A DNA stretch of 64,000 nucleotides from Granulicella mallensis (lineage in GTDB: Bacteria; Acidobacteriota; Terriglobia; Terriglobales; Acidobacteriaceae). The stretch lies in contig NZ_JACHIO010000026.1 of NCBI RefSeq assembly GCF_014203225.1, positions 28,093 to 92,092 on the forward strand. Reading direction: 5' to 3'. The notes beneath the pieces were generated by a model. It made no database searches and was not told the DNA's origin. It saw only the letters and a program-made list of their open reading frames with translations. Both the position numbers and the translations under genes were made by a program. Positions 8,438 to 18,692 of the stretch are shown here, piece after piece (position 1 is the stretch's first letter; each line of letters begins with the position of its first letter).

Positions 8438-11173
8438 TTAGGGGGTGAAACCTGTATTTCCGCTTCCGGTCGCACTGAAGGCGGAAGAGGCGGAGTCGAT
8501 AAAGGGGCTAAAGCCGGTGGGAATGTCGAACACATTGTTATTGTCAAAGAGGGCATTTCCCTGGCTGCTCGGAAGGATTTGAATACCATCCATGCCTGGC
8601 GAATTGATGACTTCGTTGGTGATCTGACCGTTTTGCATCGCGATGATTTGCAAGGCATTGAAGGTTGCGTTCACGATGCTGTTTCCACGCAGGAGTTCAT
8701 TGGTGACCTGCGTTTCGTCGTAGCTCCAGTTATTGCCTACGCCAGCGGTAACCGCAGGTTGTGGTGTGCCGCCGCGGTGCTTCCCACCATTCTGAAAGAG
8801 GATGTTGCCCTGGATCTTTCCGCTTTCGAATTTGCCACCTATAGGAAAGAAGGGACCTGAGTCGATGCCATTCTGGCGTGCGCCGCCGGAGCCGATATTA
8901 TTTGCTACGTAGATGTTGACACCTCCATAAACGCCGAAACAATCTGCCCACCATGGGGCGACTACCGTGTTCTGTAATACTGTCGGGCTTTGCATCTGCA
9001 CAAACGATGTAACAGCGGGAGGATTGCTCGCAGCGTCGTTCACTGCGATGCCGTCATCGCCAGTGCCGCGTACGAAGTTATTGCGAGCAGTCAGGTCGTT
9101 TCCGGTATTGGACCCGGATGCGCCATTGCCATTATTGAGATTGATGCCATCGGCGAAGGAGTTATTGATGCGATTATTCTGCGCGAGGCCGCCAGTGCCC
9201 TGAACCCAAATGCTTGGGCCTGCATGCTGAAGCCAGACGCTGTCAATCTTCCAGTTGGTCCCCGATAGATTGAGGCCATACTTGTGAGCCTCGCGGTTGC
9301 CGTTGCTATCCATCGCGAAGTTCTCGAACGTTCCTCCCGGCCCGGAAATCTGGTTGTTTCCTGCATAGTTGCCACTCTGGACGTTCCAGTAGAGCATTGA
9401 ATACCACATTCCTGCTCCCTGGAGGGTGACGCTATTTACAGTGAGCTGGCTGGACAAATAGAACGTGCCCTCTGGGATCCAGACACTTTCTTTTTTATTG
9501 AAGGCGTCATTGATAGCGGCCTGGAAGAAGGGGGTGTTATCCGTGCCGCTGTCGTTGGGGACAGCACCGTAGTTGATTACCGACAGAGAGTTCGGGGGTT
9601 GAGACAGCGGTGCTGGTGGGGCCTCCAGATCGATACTGTCGATGTCATAGTAGGTGGCTGTGTTCTGGGTATCGATACGAAGCGCGATGGTGTCATTCGG
9701 CTGCACCGCGGCTCCGGAGATGAACGTATGCGCCTCGTCCCAGTACATGAAGGCTGATTCTCCTGTCCCTGGTGTTTCGGTTGAGCCGAAGTAGGTGGCG
9801 TCTGTTTCATAGGTCCAGGTCTGGTGGGAGTTCATCGGAATGGATTGGCGGAGCTGTCCGTTTACGTAGAGGTTGAGTGTGGCGTCGATACCTCCTCCAG
9901 TGGGAGCATCTGGAATTGAGTAGCGAATATTGACTGCGGTAATGGGTCTACCCGTCAGGTTGGTCCACTGAACTGAAGATGCGGCCCCGGTAAGGTGTGC
10001 ATAGGCGCGGCCGGACGCTTCGATGGCTGCGGTTACGAATTCGGTGGGCTGGGGAACGAGCTGAGAGATGACGGTTGCGCCGTTTTGCAAAGAGCCCCAC
10101 TCGCCTTCATAGGTAACGAAGGGAGTAGCCGCGCCGATCTGAACCGGCGTGAGAGTCCACTGCTGCGATGTGCCACCGGTCGAGTTATTTTCCGATACCA
10201 GTGCGCCGTTACTTGCACTGGCTCCACTATCCAGATACAGCCCGTTTGAGACACCGGAGATGGTGTAACTACTCCCACTGAGCGGTGTGATGTTCCATTG
10301 CTGGGTAGTAGTAGGAGCTGTGGACTGAGTTGTAGCCTCAACCGCCGGAGAACCGGTGGCCGTGGTGTTATTCGTATCCAGCGCCAGGCCGTTCGAGAGA
10401 CAGACTAGCGCGTACGTGCCGTTCGGGAGTTTGTTGATCTGCCACTGTTGTCCCGTATTGCCGACGCTTCCGCTGTACTGAATGACATTCGCTCCTGAAG
10501 TCATGGAGTTGTTGTTGTCGATATTCAAGCCTGTGGTTTTAGAGGTCAGCGTATAAACGCCGGTATTCAAGGTCGTTCCGGTGCTGAGCGACGGCAGGAC
10601 TTCGATGCCGTTGACCTGGGCCAGACCTGCCGCTCCATTGCTGAACTGCAAGGCGATGGTGCCCGTGCTTGACGCGGTCGCGGTGAAGGCTCGTTCTACG
10701 GCCATGAACTCGCCGCCTGCCGCCGCGAAGATGTCAAAGTTCGACAGGATTTGCGCGCCATTGATCGCGACGTTGAATTCGCGCTGACCTACTGCCGTCT
10801 TCTGAAACTCAGCGAAGTGCAGCTTTACGGGATAGATCGCACCCGGGGTGAGAGAGGAGACGGTGTATGTGAAGACACCGCTGCGTGCAGTTTGATAGAT
10901 GGCCTGGGGTGCGGGAACGGGATCGAGGGTGGTGTTGATGGCAGTGGTAGTGGATACGGCGGAAGAGCCGGAGCTATTGCTGAGACCGGTTTCGGCGGCC
11001 CAGAGACCACTGGCCGAACCACCGGCGTGCATGCGTAGTACGGCAGGCACTGGCATAGGCAACAGGGTGGTGGTGGGTCCCTGTTGTGCAACTACCGTTC
11101 GAGCAACGCCAAAAAAAGCGAGAGCGGTAGTGGCAAGAAAGACAGCTTTTACGGGCACACGACTCATCTTCAT
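8438..11173 (-). CDS. secreted multidomain beta-helix glycosidase (malectin, ricin-B, CBM and GH87/pectate-lyase-3-like domains)
   Basis: This 911-residue exported protein has a modular layout. After a signal peptide (ARTVVAQ) comes a malectin-like domain at about 45-195 (VLRMHAGGS...VNGIEVLPS), a ricin-B/CBM13-type lectin at about 205-345 with repeated QQW motifs, and a CBM35-like domain at about 350-525. The C-terminal right-handed beta-helix starts at VINYGAVPNDSGTDNTPFFQAAI. The helix contains RGTGDDGIAV, close to the paired-Asp motif of GH87 alpha-1,3-glucanases, and this suggests cleavage of an alpha-glucan. GGAG sits 7 bases before the ATG at 11173, two codons before another ATG. The gene is divergent from the PL8 lyase and shares its operator at 11277. 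A GH55 or lyase function in the same fold is not excluded. Confidence 0.82.
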   Translation of the reverse strand: MKMSRVPVKAVFLATTALAFFGVARTVVAQQGPTTTLLPMPVPAVLRMHAGGSASGLWAAETGLSNSSGSSAVSTTTAINTTLDPVPAPQAIYQTARSGVFTYTVSSLTPGAIYPVKLHFAEFQKTAVGQREFNVAINGAQILSNFDIFAAAGGEFMAVERAFTATASSTGTIALQFSNGAAGLAQVNGIEVLPSLSTGTTLNTGVYTLTSKTTGLNIDNNNSMTSGANVIQYSGSVGNTGQQWQINKLPNGTYALVCLSNGLALDTNNTTATGSPAVEATTQSTAPTTTQQWNITPLSGSSYTISGVSNGLYLDSGASASNGALVSENNSTGGTSQQWTLTPVQIGAATPFVTYEGEWGSLQNGATVISQLVPQPTEFVTAAIEASGRAYAHLTGAASSVQWTNLTGRPITAVNIRYSIPDAPTGGGIDATLNLYVNGQLRQSIPMNSHQTWTYETDATYFGSTETPGTGESAFMYWDEAHTFISGAAVQPNDTIALRIDTQNTATYYDIDSIDLEAPPAPLSQPPNSLSVINYGAVPNDSGTDNTPFFQAAINDAFNKKESVWIPEGTFYLSSQLTVNSVTLQGAGMWYSMLYWNVQSGNYAGNNQISGPGGTFENFAMDSNGNREAHKYGLNLSGTNWKIDSVWLQHAGPSIWVQGTGGLAQNNRINNSFADGINLNNGNGASGSNTGNDLTARNNFVRGTGDDGIAVNDAASNPPAVTSFVQMQSPTVLQNTVVAPWWADCFGVYGGVNIYVANNIGSGGARQNGIDSGPFFPIGGKFESGKIQGNILFQNGGKHRGGTPQPAVTAGVGNNWSYDETQVTNELLRGNSIVNATFNALQIIAMQNGQITNEVINSPGMDGIQILPSSQGNALFDNNNVFDIPTGFSPFIDSASSAFSATGSGNTGFTP

Positions 11174-11276
11174 AGGTGTTCTCCAGGTTCCAGCGATGGT
11201 CAACCCTTGGGGTGTTGGCCGGGATTTGATTCCCGCTCAACCTGGCCATCTCGGAACGCGAGGATTCTATACAAAT

Positions 11277-11292
11277 ATGGTATCGTTGTCAT
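11277..11292. promoter_or_regulatory. LacI-type operator, site 2 (shared divergent promoter)
   Basis: ATGGTATCGTTGTCAT matches the sites at 8342, 18547 and 18693. It lies between the divergent GH87-like gene (start 11173) and the PL8 gene (start 11332), so one bound repressor could control both. Confidence 0.75.
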
Positions 11293-11331
11293 ATTAATTT
11301 TAGAGTCGCCAAAAAAGGTGAGAATGTTGGT

Positions 11332-13509
11332 ATGAAGATTGTCATTGGACTCGTCACACTGGCATTAGCCAGCGCTGCCTTGGCGCAATGTCCTCGCTCA
11401 GGCCAGGATTCGGTAGCGATTGTAAGGTGCCGTTATATCGAGGAGACTCTCCCCACAGATGCCAACGGACGCGGACAACTGCAACAGCGAACTGAATTCT
11501 TGATGCGTTCGCTGCGGCCTGATGGGACATGGCCTGACGTCGATTATGTCTCGCCACTGCGATCGGAGTGGCCTGCATCGCAACATCTGATTCGGGTTCT
11601 TTCCATGGCGAAGTCTGCGTATCTTGTGCGTTCGGCCGGCCATTCTGATCCGGCGCTCGAAGCCTCCGTCCTATCTGCCTTGCGCTACTGGCTTAAGAAA
11701 GATCCGACGAATCCTAACTGGTGGTGGAACGAGATTGGCACTCAACAACTGCTCGGGGAGATCGGGCTCTTGATGCGCCCCATTTTGACGAACGACGATA
11801 CGGCTCGCATGCTGCCTATCCTGAAGCGCTCCAACTGGTCGACGTGGACAGGGGCCAATCTCGTCTGGGGTGTGACGAACCAGATTATGCGCGGTGTCCT
11901 GTACGACGACGAGCCTGCGGTCGCTCAAGGGTACGCCCGTTTATACGAAGAGATTCAGCAGGTACCCGCGGTGCTGCCTAATGGCAAGCCTGGGGAAGGG
12001 ATTCAGGCTGACGACTCGTTTCATCAGCATGGGGCTCAGTTTTATTCGGGCGGATATGGCCTGGACTATACGAACTACGCAGCCCGTTACATCACCTATT
12101 CCTGGGGTACGCCGCTGCAGATTCCCGCTGAGAAGATGCAAACGTTCGCAAACTTTGTATTGGATGGACAGCAGTGGATGGTGCGAGGTGAAGTCTTTGA
12201 CTATGCCGCTGCCGGGCGTGAGATCACGCGAAAGGATGAGGCCGCGGTTCAGCACGACTGGACACATGGTCCTATCGCTGGATACGACGCGGCGTATACG
12301 CTGGCAAACGTCATGACTCATTTGGCAGAGCAATCGGTACCTCGGCAGGGTGAGTTCCGAGCTTTCGCCGATCGTCTCAACGGGCAAGCGGGGGCCATGC
12401 CATTGACTGGAAACCGGATGTTCTGGGATTCCGATTACATGTCGCACCGGCGGGCAGGGTACTCGACCTCAGTGAAGATGTTCTCCACGCGCATTCAGAA
12501 TTCGGAGATTACGAACAGCGAGGGCCGATGGTCTACCCATCTCTCAGATGGCATGAATCTCCTGTATCGGACGGGGGATGAGTATCGCGGCATCTTCGCG
12601 GGATGGGATTGGGCGCTTGTTCCCGGAACAACAGCGGCGCATGCCTATCGCCCCGATGGAGCACCGGATACGGGCGAACGCAGCATCATTGATGGCCGCG
12701 GCAAATCGGATTTCGTCGGAGGCGTCTCTGACGGGACCTATGGGGTTGCGACCATGAATCTCGAAAGAGGTACGCTCTCCGCCAGGAAGTCGTGGTTCTT
12801 CTTCGACTCACTGTATGTCGCCCTGGGGACAGGAATCTCCAGCGAGAAAGAGAGCGCTCCCTTTTTCGCAACGGATATCAACCAAACGCTTCTGCATGGT
12901 GCCGTGATCACGAACCTCTCATCGAAAGCCCTGGAAAGTGGCAGTCATACGTACAAACGAGGAGTGCTTCAGTACGTTCATCATGATGGGACTGGTTATG
13001 TTTTGGGGGATGGCCTCAAAGTCGTGCTCTCGAATGCGTTGCAGAGTGGGCGTTGGAGCAACTTTGGCACGGGACCCGATGAGACGGTTGAGGTGCCTGT
13101 CTTCAATCTCTGGATCGACCATGGCCCTAAGCCGAGGAACGCAACGTATCAGTACACCGTAATGCCGGGTGCCACCGTCGAGCAGACCGAAGAGGAATCC
13201 ACGCATCCAAGTGTATTGGTCCTCAGCAACACCGACGATCTGCAAGCTGTTTTCGTGCCGAGATTGAAGCTGCTTTCCATCGTGGTGAGGAAACAGGGGG
13301 CGTTGGATACGCCGCTCGGCCGCATCTCCGTCTCAGAACCGTCTGCCGTGATGATCAAGGAAGACGTTTCGGGATATGAGATCACTGCAGCAAACCCTGC
13401 CAATCAACCGCTGTCTTTCCGTGTGACTATCGGTGTCCACGAAGCGAAGATAGAACTGCCTGGTGGTTCGGAGGCGGGCTCCAGTGTGTCTGTGCATCTG
13501 CCACGCTGA
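11332..13509 (+). CDS. PL8 family polysaccharide lyase (xanthan/chondroitin/hyaluronate lyase type)
   Basis: This 725-residue secreted lyase cuts beside a uronic acid by beta-elimination. The signal peptide is MKIVIGLVTLALASAALAQ. The catalytic alpha-toroid shows the PL8 hallmarks NPNWWWNEIGTQQ (128 onwards, aromatic substrate patch), TGANLVWG with Asn175, DDSFHQHGAQFYSGGYG with His and Tyr at about 230-240 (the His/Tyr catalytic pair), and SHRRAGYSTSVKMFSTR with the conserved Arg. The beta-sandwich domains follow to the C-terminus. Length and layout fit the bacterial family. An AAGGTGAG site lies 9 bases before the ATG, and the operator at 11277 is about 40 bases upstream. Substrate cannot be decided from motifs: xanthan lyase would fit the alpha-mannosidase neighbours better than a glycosaminoglycan lyase. 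The stop nearly meets the convergent GH2 gene. Confidence 0.92.
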   Translation: MKIVIGLVTLALASAALAQCPRSGQDSVAIVRCRYIEETLPTDANGRGQLQQRTEFLMRSLRPDGTWPDVDYVSPLRSEWPASQHLIRVLSMAKSAYLVRSAGHSDPALEASVLSALRYWLKKDPTNPNWWWNEIGTQQLLGEIGLLMRPILTNDDTARMLPILKRSNWSTWTGANLVWGVTNQIMRGVLYDDEPAVAQGYARLYEEIQQVPAVLPNGKPGEGIQADDSFHQHGAQFYSGGYGLDYTNYAARYITYSWGTPLQIPAEKMQTFANFVLDGQQWMVRGEVFDYAAAGREITRKDEAAVQHDWTHGPIAGYDAAYTLANVMTHLAEQSVPRQGEFRAFADRLNGQAGAMPLTGNRMFWDSDYMSHRRAGYSTSVKMFSTRIQNSEITNSEGRWSTHLSDGMNLLYRTGDEYRGIFAGWDWALVPGTTAAHAYRPDGAPDTGERSIIDGRGKSDFVGGVSDGTYGVATMNLERGTLSARKSWFFFDSLYVALGTGISSEKESAPFFATDINQTLLHGAVITNLSSKALESGSHTYKRGVLQYVHHDGTGYVLGDGLKVVLSNALQSGRWSNFGTGPDETVEVPVFNLWIDHGPKPRNATYQYTVMPGATVEQTEEESTHPSVLVLSNTDDLQAVFVPRLKLLSIVVRKQGALDTPLGRISVSEPSAVMIKEDVSGYEITAANPANQPLSFRVTIGVHEAKIELPGGSEAGSSVSVHLPR

Positions 13510-13533
13510 AGCCCGGATCCATGCGAGCATTGC

Positions 13534-16500
13534 TCATGGCCGCTGAAAAGCCGATGTGAGTTGTGGCAAGAATGCAGGGTCGCTGGAGATCAACCGAGCG
13601 GCGAACGTTTCGGTCTTTCCGGCGCGCGTCAGGCGAACGACGACATGGTTCCACCCCTGCAGCAGTGCGAGTGGGGGCGTCGTGCTCACGGCGGCCCCAG
13701 ATGCTTTGTTGTACACGCTAGTGCCATTCAGGAAGAGTTCGGCCTCATCGGATGTTGCAATATTCATTGAGACGCGAGGCACATTTGGTTCAAGCAGGAG
13801 GTTGTCCAACGGCCTGGGGCTTTCGATCCATAGGCTAAGGTATTCGATGCCCGATGGGGTATCACTGCCGGCGGTACTTTTACTGAGATCGAAGACGCCG
13901 TCCTGCGCCGTGAGAGTTACCCAGCGCTGTGTGCCGGCACGATCATTTTCTTTGAAGTTCTCCTTTGAGGTGGGATCGACATCCTTGTCCGTTGGCGCGA
14001 AGTGTCCAACAGCGAGAATACGGGCAAGTATGCCTGTGGTGAGAAAAGGCTGACCGAGGTCTACCTCTTTGGCTAGAGGCGCACCGAGGTTTCCCAAAAT
14101 AGTGCGGATGAGCGTTTGTACTTTGAACTGCGACGACCAGACAGGCAATGTCGTCACAAAGAGATGCCCTTTCCCGATATGGTCTTCGATCAATACAGCT
14201 CCGTTGGGCTTAGCTTCCCGCTCGGATCGGAGCGCCATTGCTGTCTTGGCGTACTCCGGCTGCTTGTTCCATTTTGTCCAGTCGATGTCGCACATGGAAA
14301 GCAGCGTATCGCTCTGAGAGACCAGAGGGCCGCTCAGGCCTTGTGTGATGAACGTGGGTGGGTTCAGCTCGGAGAAGTAAAGGCGCGCAAGCGTGAGGCC
14401 ATTTGTGGCACTTGATGGTTTCCCAAGGACTAACGAGGAGCTCTTGCGGTTGGTGCTGGCGATCTCAGCGGGCAGAAGCTGGTTGAGCGCTGCGTTCGTC
14501 TTCGCATCAACACCCCAGACGATCACGGTGCCGCCTTTGTGAAGCATGTCGTCGATCTGCCCGCGCGCCGAGGCTGCGGGCGGGTTGGCTCCGTCTACCA
14601 CTACCAGATTGGCGCTCTCTTCGTTGCTCGGCAAGACTCCAGCCTGACGCATCTGCGCCGCGAAGGAAGAGGGCGTGGCCGAGAGGAATAGGACTCCTGA
14701 AACTTTAGCTTCGGAGGAAAGTTGGGATGCAGGTATGGTGGGTGGAGCATCGAAGAAGTCTTCCTGTCCATCAGCTCCAGCCGCCTTGATGGCGTCGTAG
14801 AGGGGCAGGGTCTGGAACGCTGGCAGGGAAGGATCGTATCCGGGGTTCAACGTTGTGGAGTAGGGGCCAAGGCGCTCTGGTTGCACCCCTGGCTTGCCTT
14901 CCACAAAGTCCGGGAAGAAGATGCCGTCTGTCACTTGCGGCGGTCGCGTGGTATCTCGCAAGCCAAGCGGTAGCGGCTTGAGCCCGTACCAGACCATGTT
15001 GAAGACGCTTTGATAGTCCGCGTGAAGCTTGCGCTCAAAAGCCAGAGCCTTGAACGAGTCGTTCGCGATGCCGCGGCCGCGCTGTTCAAACGATGCGTAA
15101 GCCGCGTCGCCGTAGCTCTTGGCCACCTGCTCCGGGGTAGCGTAGTAAGCGCCGCCTGCCTCGCCGACACCCCAAGGCTTTCCGGTTTTGGCTGCGCGCA
15201 CTATGGCTGCATTTCCGCCGTAGTGCACGACGTACACCGGCAATCGGCCGTTCCCGTCATCGTCGCCATCTGCTGATATCCACGGTCGAGTAGGATCGAG
15301 CTCCTCGCAGATCTTTCGCCAGAGAGCGTAGTGCTCGAGAAGCACGTCGTACATGCCGGGTGGGTTGTGAAAGACGCTCTGCACAATGGGTTTCATTTCG
15401 TTGCACACGCTCCATCCCATCACGGCAGGATGATTGCGATCTCGCATCACGAGTTCCGCAACGTGAGAGTTTGTGTCTTCCCAGAAGGCAGGGGAGTCGA
15501 GTTTGGGACCACCATCGCTGGCCCAGATGGCGGTTTCATCCAATACGACAATGCCCATCTCGTCAGCAACGTCGAGATAGAACTCCGGATAGGGCTGTGC
15601 ATGCAACCGAACGGCATTGAGGTTTGCAGAGCGCATGGCAGCATACCAGGCGCGTGCATAGCGGCGGCTCATCTGGGGAATACCCAGAAAGTGCCAGGAG
15701 TCGCCTCGCAGTTGGAGCGGCCTACCGTTCAGCAATAGCTCACTGCCTTTGAATTGAAACTGCCGCCAACCGAAACGTTGGTACTTCACGTCCATCACGC
15801 GGTTACTTTGGGATAGGCGGATCGTCATTCCGTACAGGGTGGGAGATTCGGGTGACCAGAGACTCAGCTTCTTTTCCGCTGGTCTTCGTATTTCTACTGT
15901 GACCGTTGAATGTGCAGGGACCGTGGCTGTCGTTGGTGCGACCGCGAGACTCGGTTCCGCAGCGAGGTTCCATCTGGCATCGGCGTCATCAGGGCCGGTA
16001 GCCGGTGCAAGGGAATTCCATCGGCGGACGTCACCGTCCAGTGTCACAGGCGCATCTTGATCCGTATCGTTGCGGAGAGTCGCTTTGATCAGCAACAGAT
16101 TGTGATCGACCTGCGGTTCGACAAAAACATCGCTCACGCGCACCGCAGGGACGGACACAAGGTCTACATCCTGCCATAAGCCGACGACATGCTGTCCCCA
16201 GAAGGAACCTGTCTGATAGATGCGACGACCGTACTTTCCCTTCTGATCGAAGAGGGAGGCTTTGCGTACGCCAATGAGAATTTCATTGGAGGTGCCGGTC
16301 TTAATGAGGTTGGTGACATCGACGTCGAAGGGAAAGAAGATATCGAACTTTGTCGCGGCCGGTTTGCCGTTGACGAGGATTTGCAGATCGCCCGCGGCTG
16401 CTGAGAAATGCAGCAGGACACGATTCCCTGACCATTTTCCGGGGACGGTGACCGTCCGGCGAAGCCATCCCATCTCTGTTTTCTCCCAGTATGCCGGATA

Positions 16501-16914
16501 GCTCGGGAAATTTCGGAAGTCACCGCCCTGACCCTCCTGATTGGCAAAACTGTTTGCATTCCAGGGGGAGGGAATACGGATGCGGGTCTTTTCCCAATGC
16601 GCAGGATCTGGGGAGGGGAGCGTGGGCGCCGGATCGATGCCTTCGTGAAAATTAGGCGGCAGCGCAACCGGCTGAAACTCCCACATCCCGTTGAGACAGA
16701 GATCCGCTCGCCGTTCTAACTCCGGGCCTTTGACAAAGGAATCTGTGGGGGCAAACTCATGGTTAAAGTGGACACCGGTTTGCGCACTGAGAGTAGGCAT
16801 CGTGAGCGACATCACCGCCAGCGCAATGAAACCCCACCTTTGCTGTCGCAGAGATGAAAAGAATTTGGCAATGGTTTGCGTCTTTCGCGTACGTCGTGCC
16901 CCTTGATGAACCAT
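13534..16914 (-). CDS. GH2-like glycoside hydrolase with long C-terminal extension
   Basis: This is a 1126-residue secreted enzyme of the beta-galactosidase/mannosidase/glucuronidase family. The sugar-binding domain opens with LNGMWEFQP. The TIM barrel carries WSVCNEM with the acid/base Glu506 and GVGEAGG with the probable nucleophile Glu585, 79 residues apart as in GH2. About 400 further residues, including a ThuA/glutamine-amidotransferase-like stretch (VDGANPPAASARGQIDDML) and a beta-sandwich, follow the barrel. I start at the ATG at 16914 because a signal sequence (RWGFIALAVMSLTMPTLSAQ) follows and the upstream 112 codons overlap the previous gene. It is the second gene of an operon after the VWA protein (47-bp gap). 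The sugar released is unknown. Confidence 0.88.
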   Translation of the reverse strand: MVHQGARRTRKTQTIAKFFSSLRQQRWGFIALAVMSLTMPTLSAQTGVHFNHEFAPTDSFVKGPELERRADLCLNGMWEFQPVALPPNFHEGIDPAPTLPSPDPAHWEKTRIRIPSPWNANSFANQEGQGGDFRNFPSYPAYWEKTEMGWLRRTVTVPGKWSGNRVLLHFSAAAGDLQILVNGKPAATKFDIFFPFDVDVTNLIKTGTSNEILIGVRKASLFDQKGKYGRRIYQTGSFWGQHVVGLWQDVDLVSVPAVRVSDVFVEPQVDHNLLLIKATLRNDTDQDAPVTLDGDVRRWNSLAPATGPDDADARWNLAAEPSLAVAPTTATVPAHSTVTVEIRRPAEKKLSLWSPESPTLYGMTIRLSQSNRVMDVKYQRFGWRQFQFKGSELLLNGRPLQLRGDSWHFLGIPQMSRRYARAWYAAMRSANLNAVRLHAQPYPEFYLDVADEMGIVVLDETAIWASDGGPKLDSPAFWEDTNSHVAELVMRDRNHPAVMGWSVCNEMKPIVQSVFHNPPGMYDVLLEHYALWRKICEELDPTRPWISADGDDDGNGRLPVYVVHYGGNAAIVRAAKTGKPWGVGEAGGAYYATPEQVAKSYGDAAYASFEQRGRGIANDSFKALAFERKLHADYQSVFNMVWYGLKPLPLGLRDTTRPPQVTDGIFFPDFVEGKPGVQPERLGPYSTTLNPGYDPSLPAFQTLPLYDAIKAAGADGQEDFFDAPPTIPASQLSSEAKVSGVLFLSATPSSFAAQMRQAGVLPSNEESANLVVVDGANPPAASARGQIDDMLHKGGTVIVWGVDAKTNAALNQLLPAEIASTNRKSSSLVLGKPSSATNGLTLARLYFSELNPPTFITQGLSGPLVSQSDTLLSMCDIDWTKWNKQPEYAKTAMALRSEREAKPNGAVLIEDHIGKGHLFVTTLPVWSSQFKVQTLIRTILGNLGAPLAKEVDLGQPFLTTGILARILAVGHFAPTDKDVDPTSKENFKENDRAGTQRWVTLTAQDGVFDLSKSTAGSDTPSGIEYLSLWIESPRPLDNLLLEPNVPRVSMNIATSDEAELFLNGTSVYNKASGAAVSTTPPLALLQGWNHVVVRLTRAGKTETFAARLISSDPAFLPQLTSAFQRP

Positions 16915-16961
16915 CAGCAATACCTTCACTTTCTTTATGCGCGATCTTCTTTGCCTCCAGC

Positions 16962-18515
16962 TCATCGTTGAGGGGGAAGGCTCAAATCTGCCGAGCCAAT
17001 GCGGCCACTTGAATCGCGAACCACGAGGCGAAGCATGTGGGTATTGCTCTTCAGGGGGAGCGTCAGTGTCAACGCCGTGGCGCTTTGCCCTGGGTGATTC
17101 TCGGTTGGGTTTAGCTTTAGCTTGAAGTCCTTCACCGAATTTGCGATCGACTGGTTTTTCACGTCGAGCGCTGCCAGCACGGCAACGACTGAACCAGATT
17201 CGCCGTCTTCGCCTATCGAGATGGATTGGTTCGCAACCAAAGCTTTGCATGTGATTTGTTGTGCGGCTTTATCGATCGCGCAGCTTTGTATGACGGTGCT
17301 TACACCCGTGTACTCCATACGCGAGTTCACGGCCTCATACAGATCGAAGCGCTGTATGCCCACGCTCGTCGCAGCGGGTTCCGTGTCTGAGGCGTAGTAG
17401 CCCTGGCGACTATGAACAATGAGATCCGGAGCATCGACCCGCACGTCTATCTTTCGGTACTCGCCATCGGAGATAGGAGTGTTGGGGATATAGCTAAGCG
17501 TGTAGAAGTTCTCTCCCTGATCGAGGCTTTCCCGAATCTCCTGGGAGAGATCGTTACGGCCAAAGAAGTAACGGCCACCGGTATTTTCGACAAACGACTT
17601 GAAGGTAAAACCGTACAGGAAGGGATCCTTGGCGGGGCCGGTGTGATCCGCATCCTCGTTGAGTCGCAGGCGCTCGTCGACCTCCTCTGGGGAGGATTGT
17701 GGAGTTGTATCGATCACATACACTGTGGCCCGCGCTTTCAGCAGGAGGTCAACGGTACTTTGAACAGCATGATGCAAAACTTCGGTCTGGTGGGATGTAC
17801 TGGTGTGCATATCCACATTGGGGAAGCTTCTTCCCATCCAGATGATCTCCTTGCTGCCACTTTCTCCGCTGCCGGAAAGAGCGATCTGCTGCAGGGCTGC
17901 GAGAGACAGCGTGAACTGGCGCAGAAGATCATTCATGAGCAGGGCTTCCGGAAGGGTGCCTTTCTGAGAATCTAACGCTTTCAACAGAACCGCTCGATCA
18001 CGGGTTAATGGGGCGATGGATTTAAAGCCACGGCTGGTCAACCATATGATCGTAGTCGGAACAGAGAGCATGTCGGGTTGCGCCTTGAGGTATCGGCTCA
18101 TCTGGTTGCGCGCGTAGGCTACTTCGTTGAAGGGTGTGTTCAGGCTATCCAGCACCAGAATTGTTTCAGCAGCGTTGCCCCAGTCCACTCGGTCTAGTTT
18201 GTCCTTTTTCGGCAATGCCGCTGCTTTCGATGTCGTGGAGGGCAGCTCAAAGTGACGGATGGTCTGCGGGACGCCATTTTCATAGACCGTAAAAGCGCTC
18301 TGAGGTAGATCGCGAACCGGCGTTCCGTCCGTGCGAAGCACGACCGGGTTCAGGACGACTAGCTGGCTACGAACCCGAACAGTTGGGATTGTTTGATCGG
18401 CAGAAGGTTGCTGCGCACAATTTCCCGCAACAGTGCACCAGGTCATCAGAAGTGCTGCGAAGATACGTGAGGTAGCGCTCAGGACTTTAAACGGCAACGG
18501 CAGGGTGTTGTTCAT
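16962..18515 (-). CDS. VWA-domain protein of the acidobacterial TIGR03436 type, secreted
   Basis: This 517-residue exported protein (signal ending near NCAQQ) begins with the motif set of acidobacterial VWFA-related proteins: VRVRSQLVVLNPVVLRTDGTPVRDL followed by FTVYENGVPQTIRHFE. A von Willebrand A fold at about 110-310 follows (TILVLDSLNTPFNEVAYARNQM; the MIDAS is degenerate, DSLNT rather than DxSxS). Further along come GGRYFFGRNDLSQEI and YTLSYIP. These proteins are abundant in the phylum and of unknown role. Here it is the first gene of an operon with GH2 and has the LacI-type operator at 18547 about 35 bases upstream, so it belongs to the glycan regulon. Confidence 0.9.
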   Translation of the reverse strand: MNNTLPLPFKVLSATSRIFAALLMTWCTVAGNCAQQPSADQTIPTVRVRSQLVVLNPVVLRTDGTPVRDLPQSAFTVYENGVPQTIRHFELPSTTSKAAALPKKDKLDRVDWGNAAETILVLDSLNTPFNEVAYARNQMSRYLKAQPDMLSVPTTIIWLTSRGFKSIAPLTRDRAVLLKALDSQKGTLPEALLMNDLLRQFTLSLAALQQIALSGSGESGSKEIIWMGRSFPNVDMHTSTSHQTEVLHHAVQSTVDLLLKARATVYVIDTTPQSSPEEVDERLRLNEDADHTGPAKDPFLYGFTFKSFVENTGGRYFFGRNDLSQEIRESLDQGENFYTLSYIPNTPISDGEYRKIDVRVDAPDLIVHSRQGYYASDTEPAATSVGIQRFDLYEAVNSRMEYTGVSTVIQSCAIDKAAQQITCKALVANQSISIGEDGESGSVVAVLAALDVKNQSIANSVKDFKLKLNPTENHPGQSATALTLTLPLKSNTHMLRLVVRDSSGRIGSADLSLPPQR

Positions 18516-18546
18516 GGATCACCAGGTGGTTCCATCTTCACATACT

Positions 18547-18562
18547 ATGGTTGCGTTGTCAT
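18547..18562. promoter_or_regulatory. LacI-type operator, site 3 (VWA/GH2 operon)
   Basis: ATGGTTGCGTTGTCAT lies 32 bases upstream of the VWA start and matches the sites at 8342, 11277 and 18693. On the leftward strand CATAAT overlaps its upstream edge as a possible -10, so bound repressor would block initiation. Confidence 0.72.
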
Positions 18563-18692
18563 TATGCCTCTCGTTCGCGGCAAACCTTGAGTCTGCATCC
18601 TCTGTAACGCATGGATGAAGGTATTGCAGAAGCCTTGAAAATAAGGTCTTGACCACAGTTGACCTGTTCATCTATAAAGTCGACGTCTCTAT

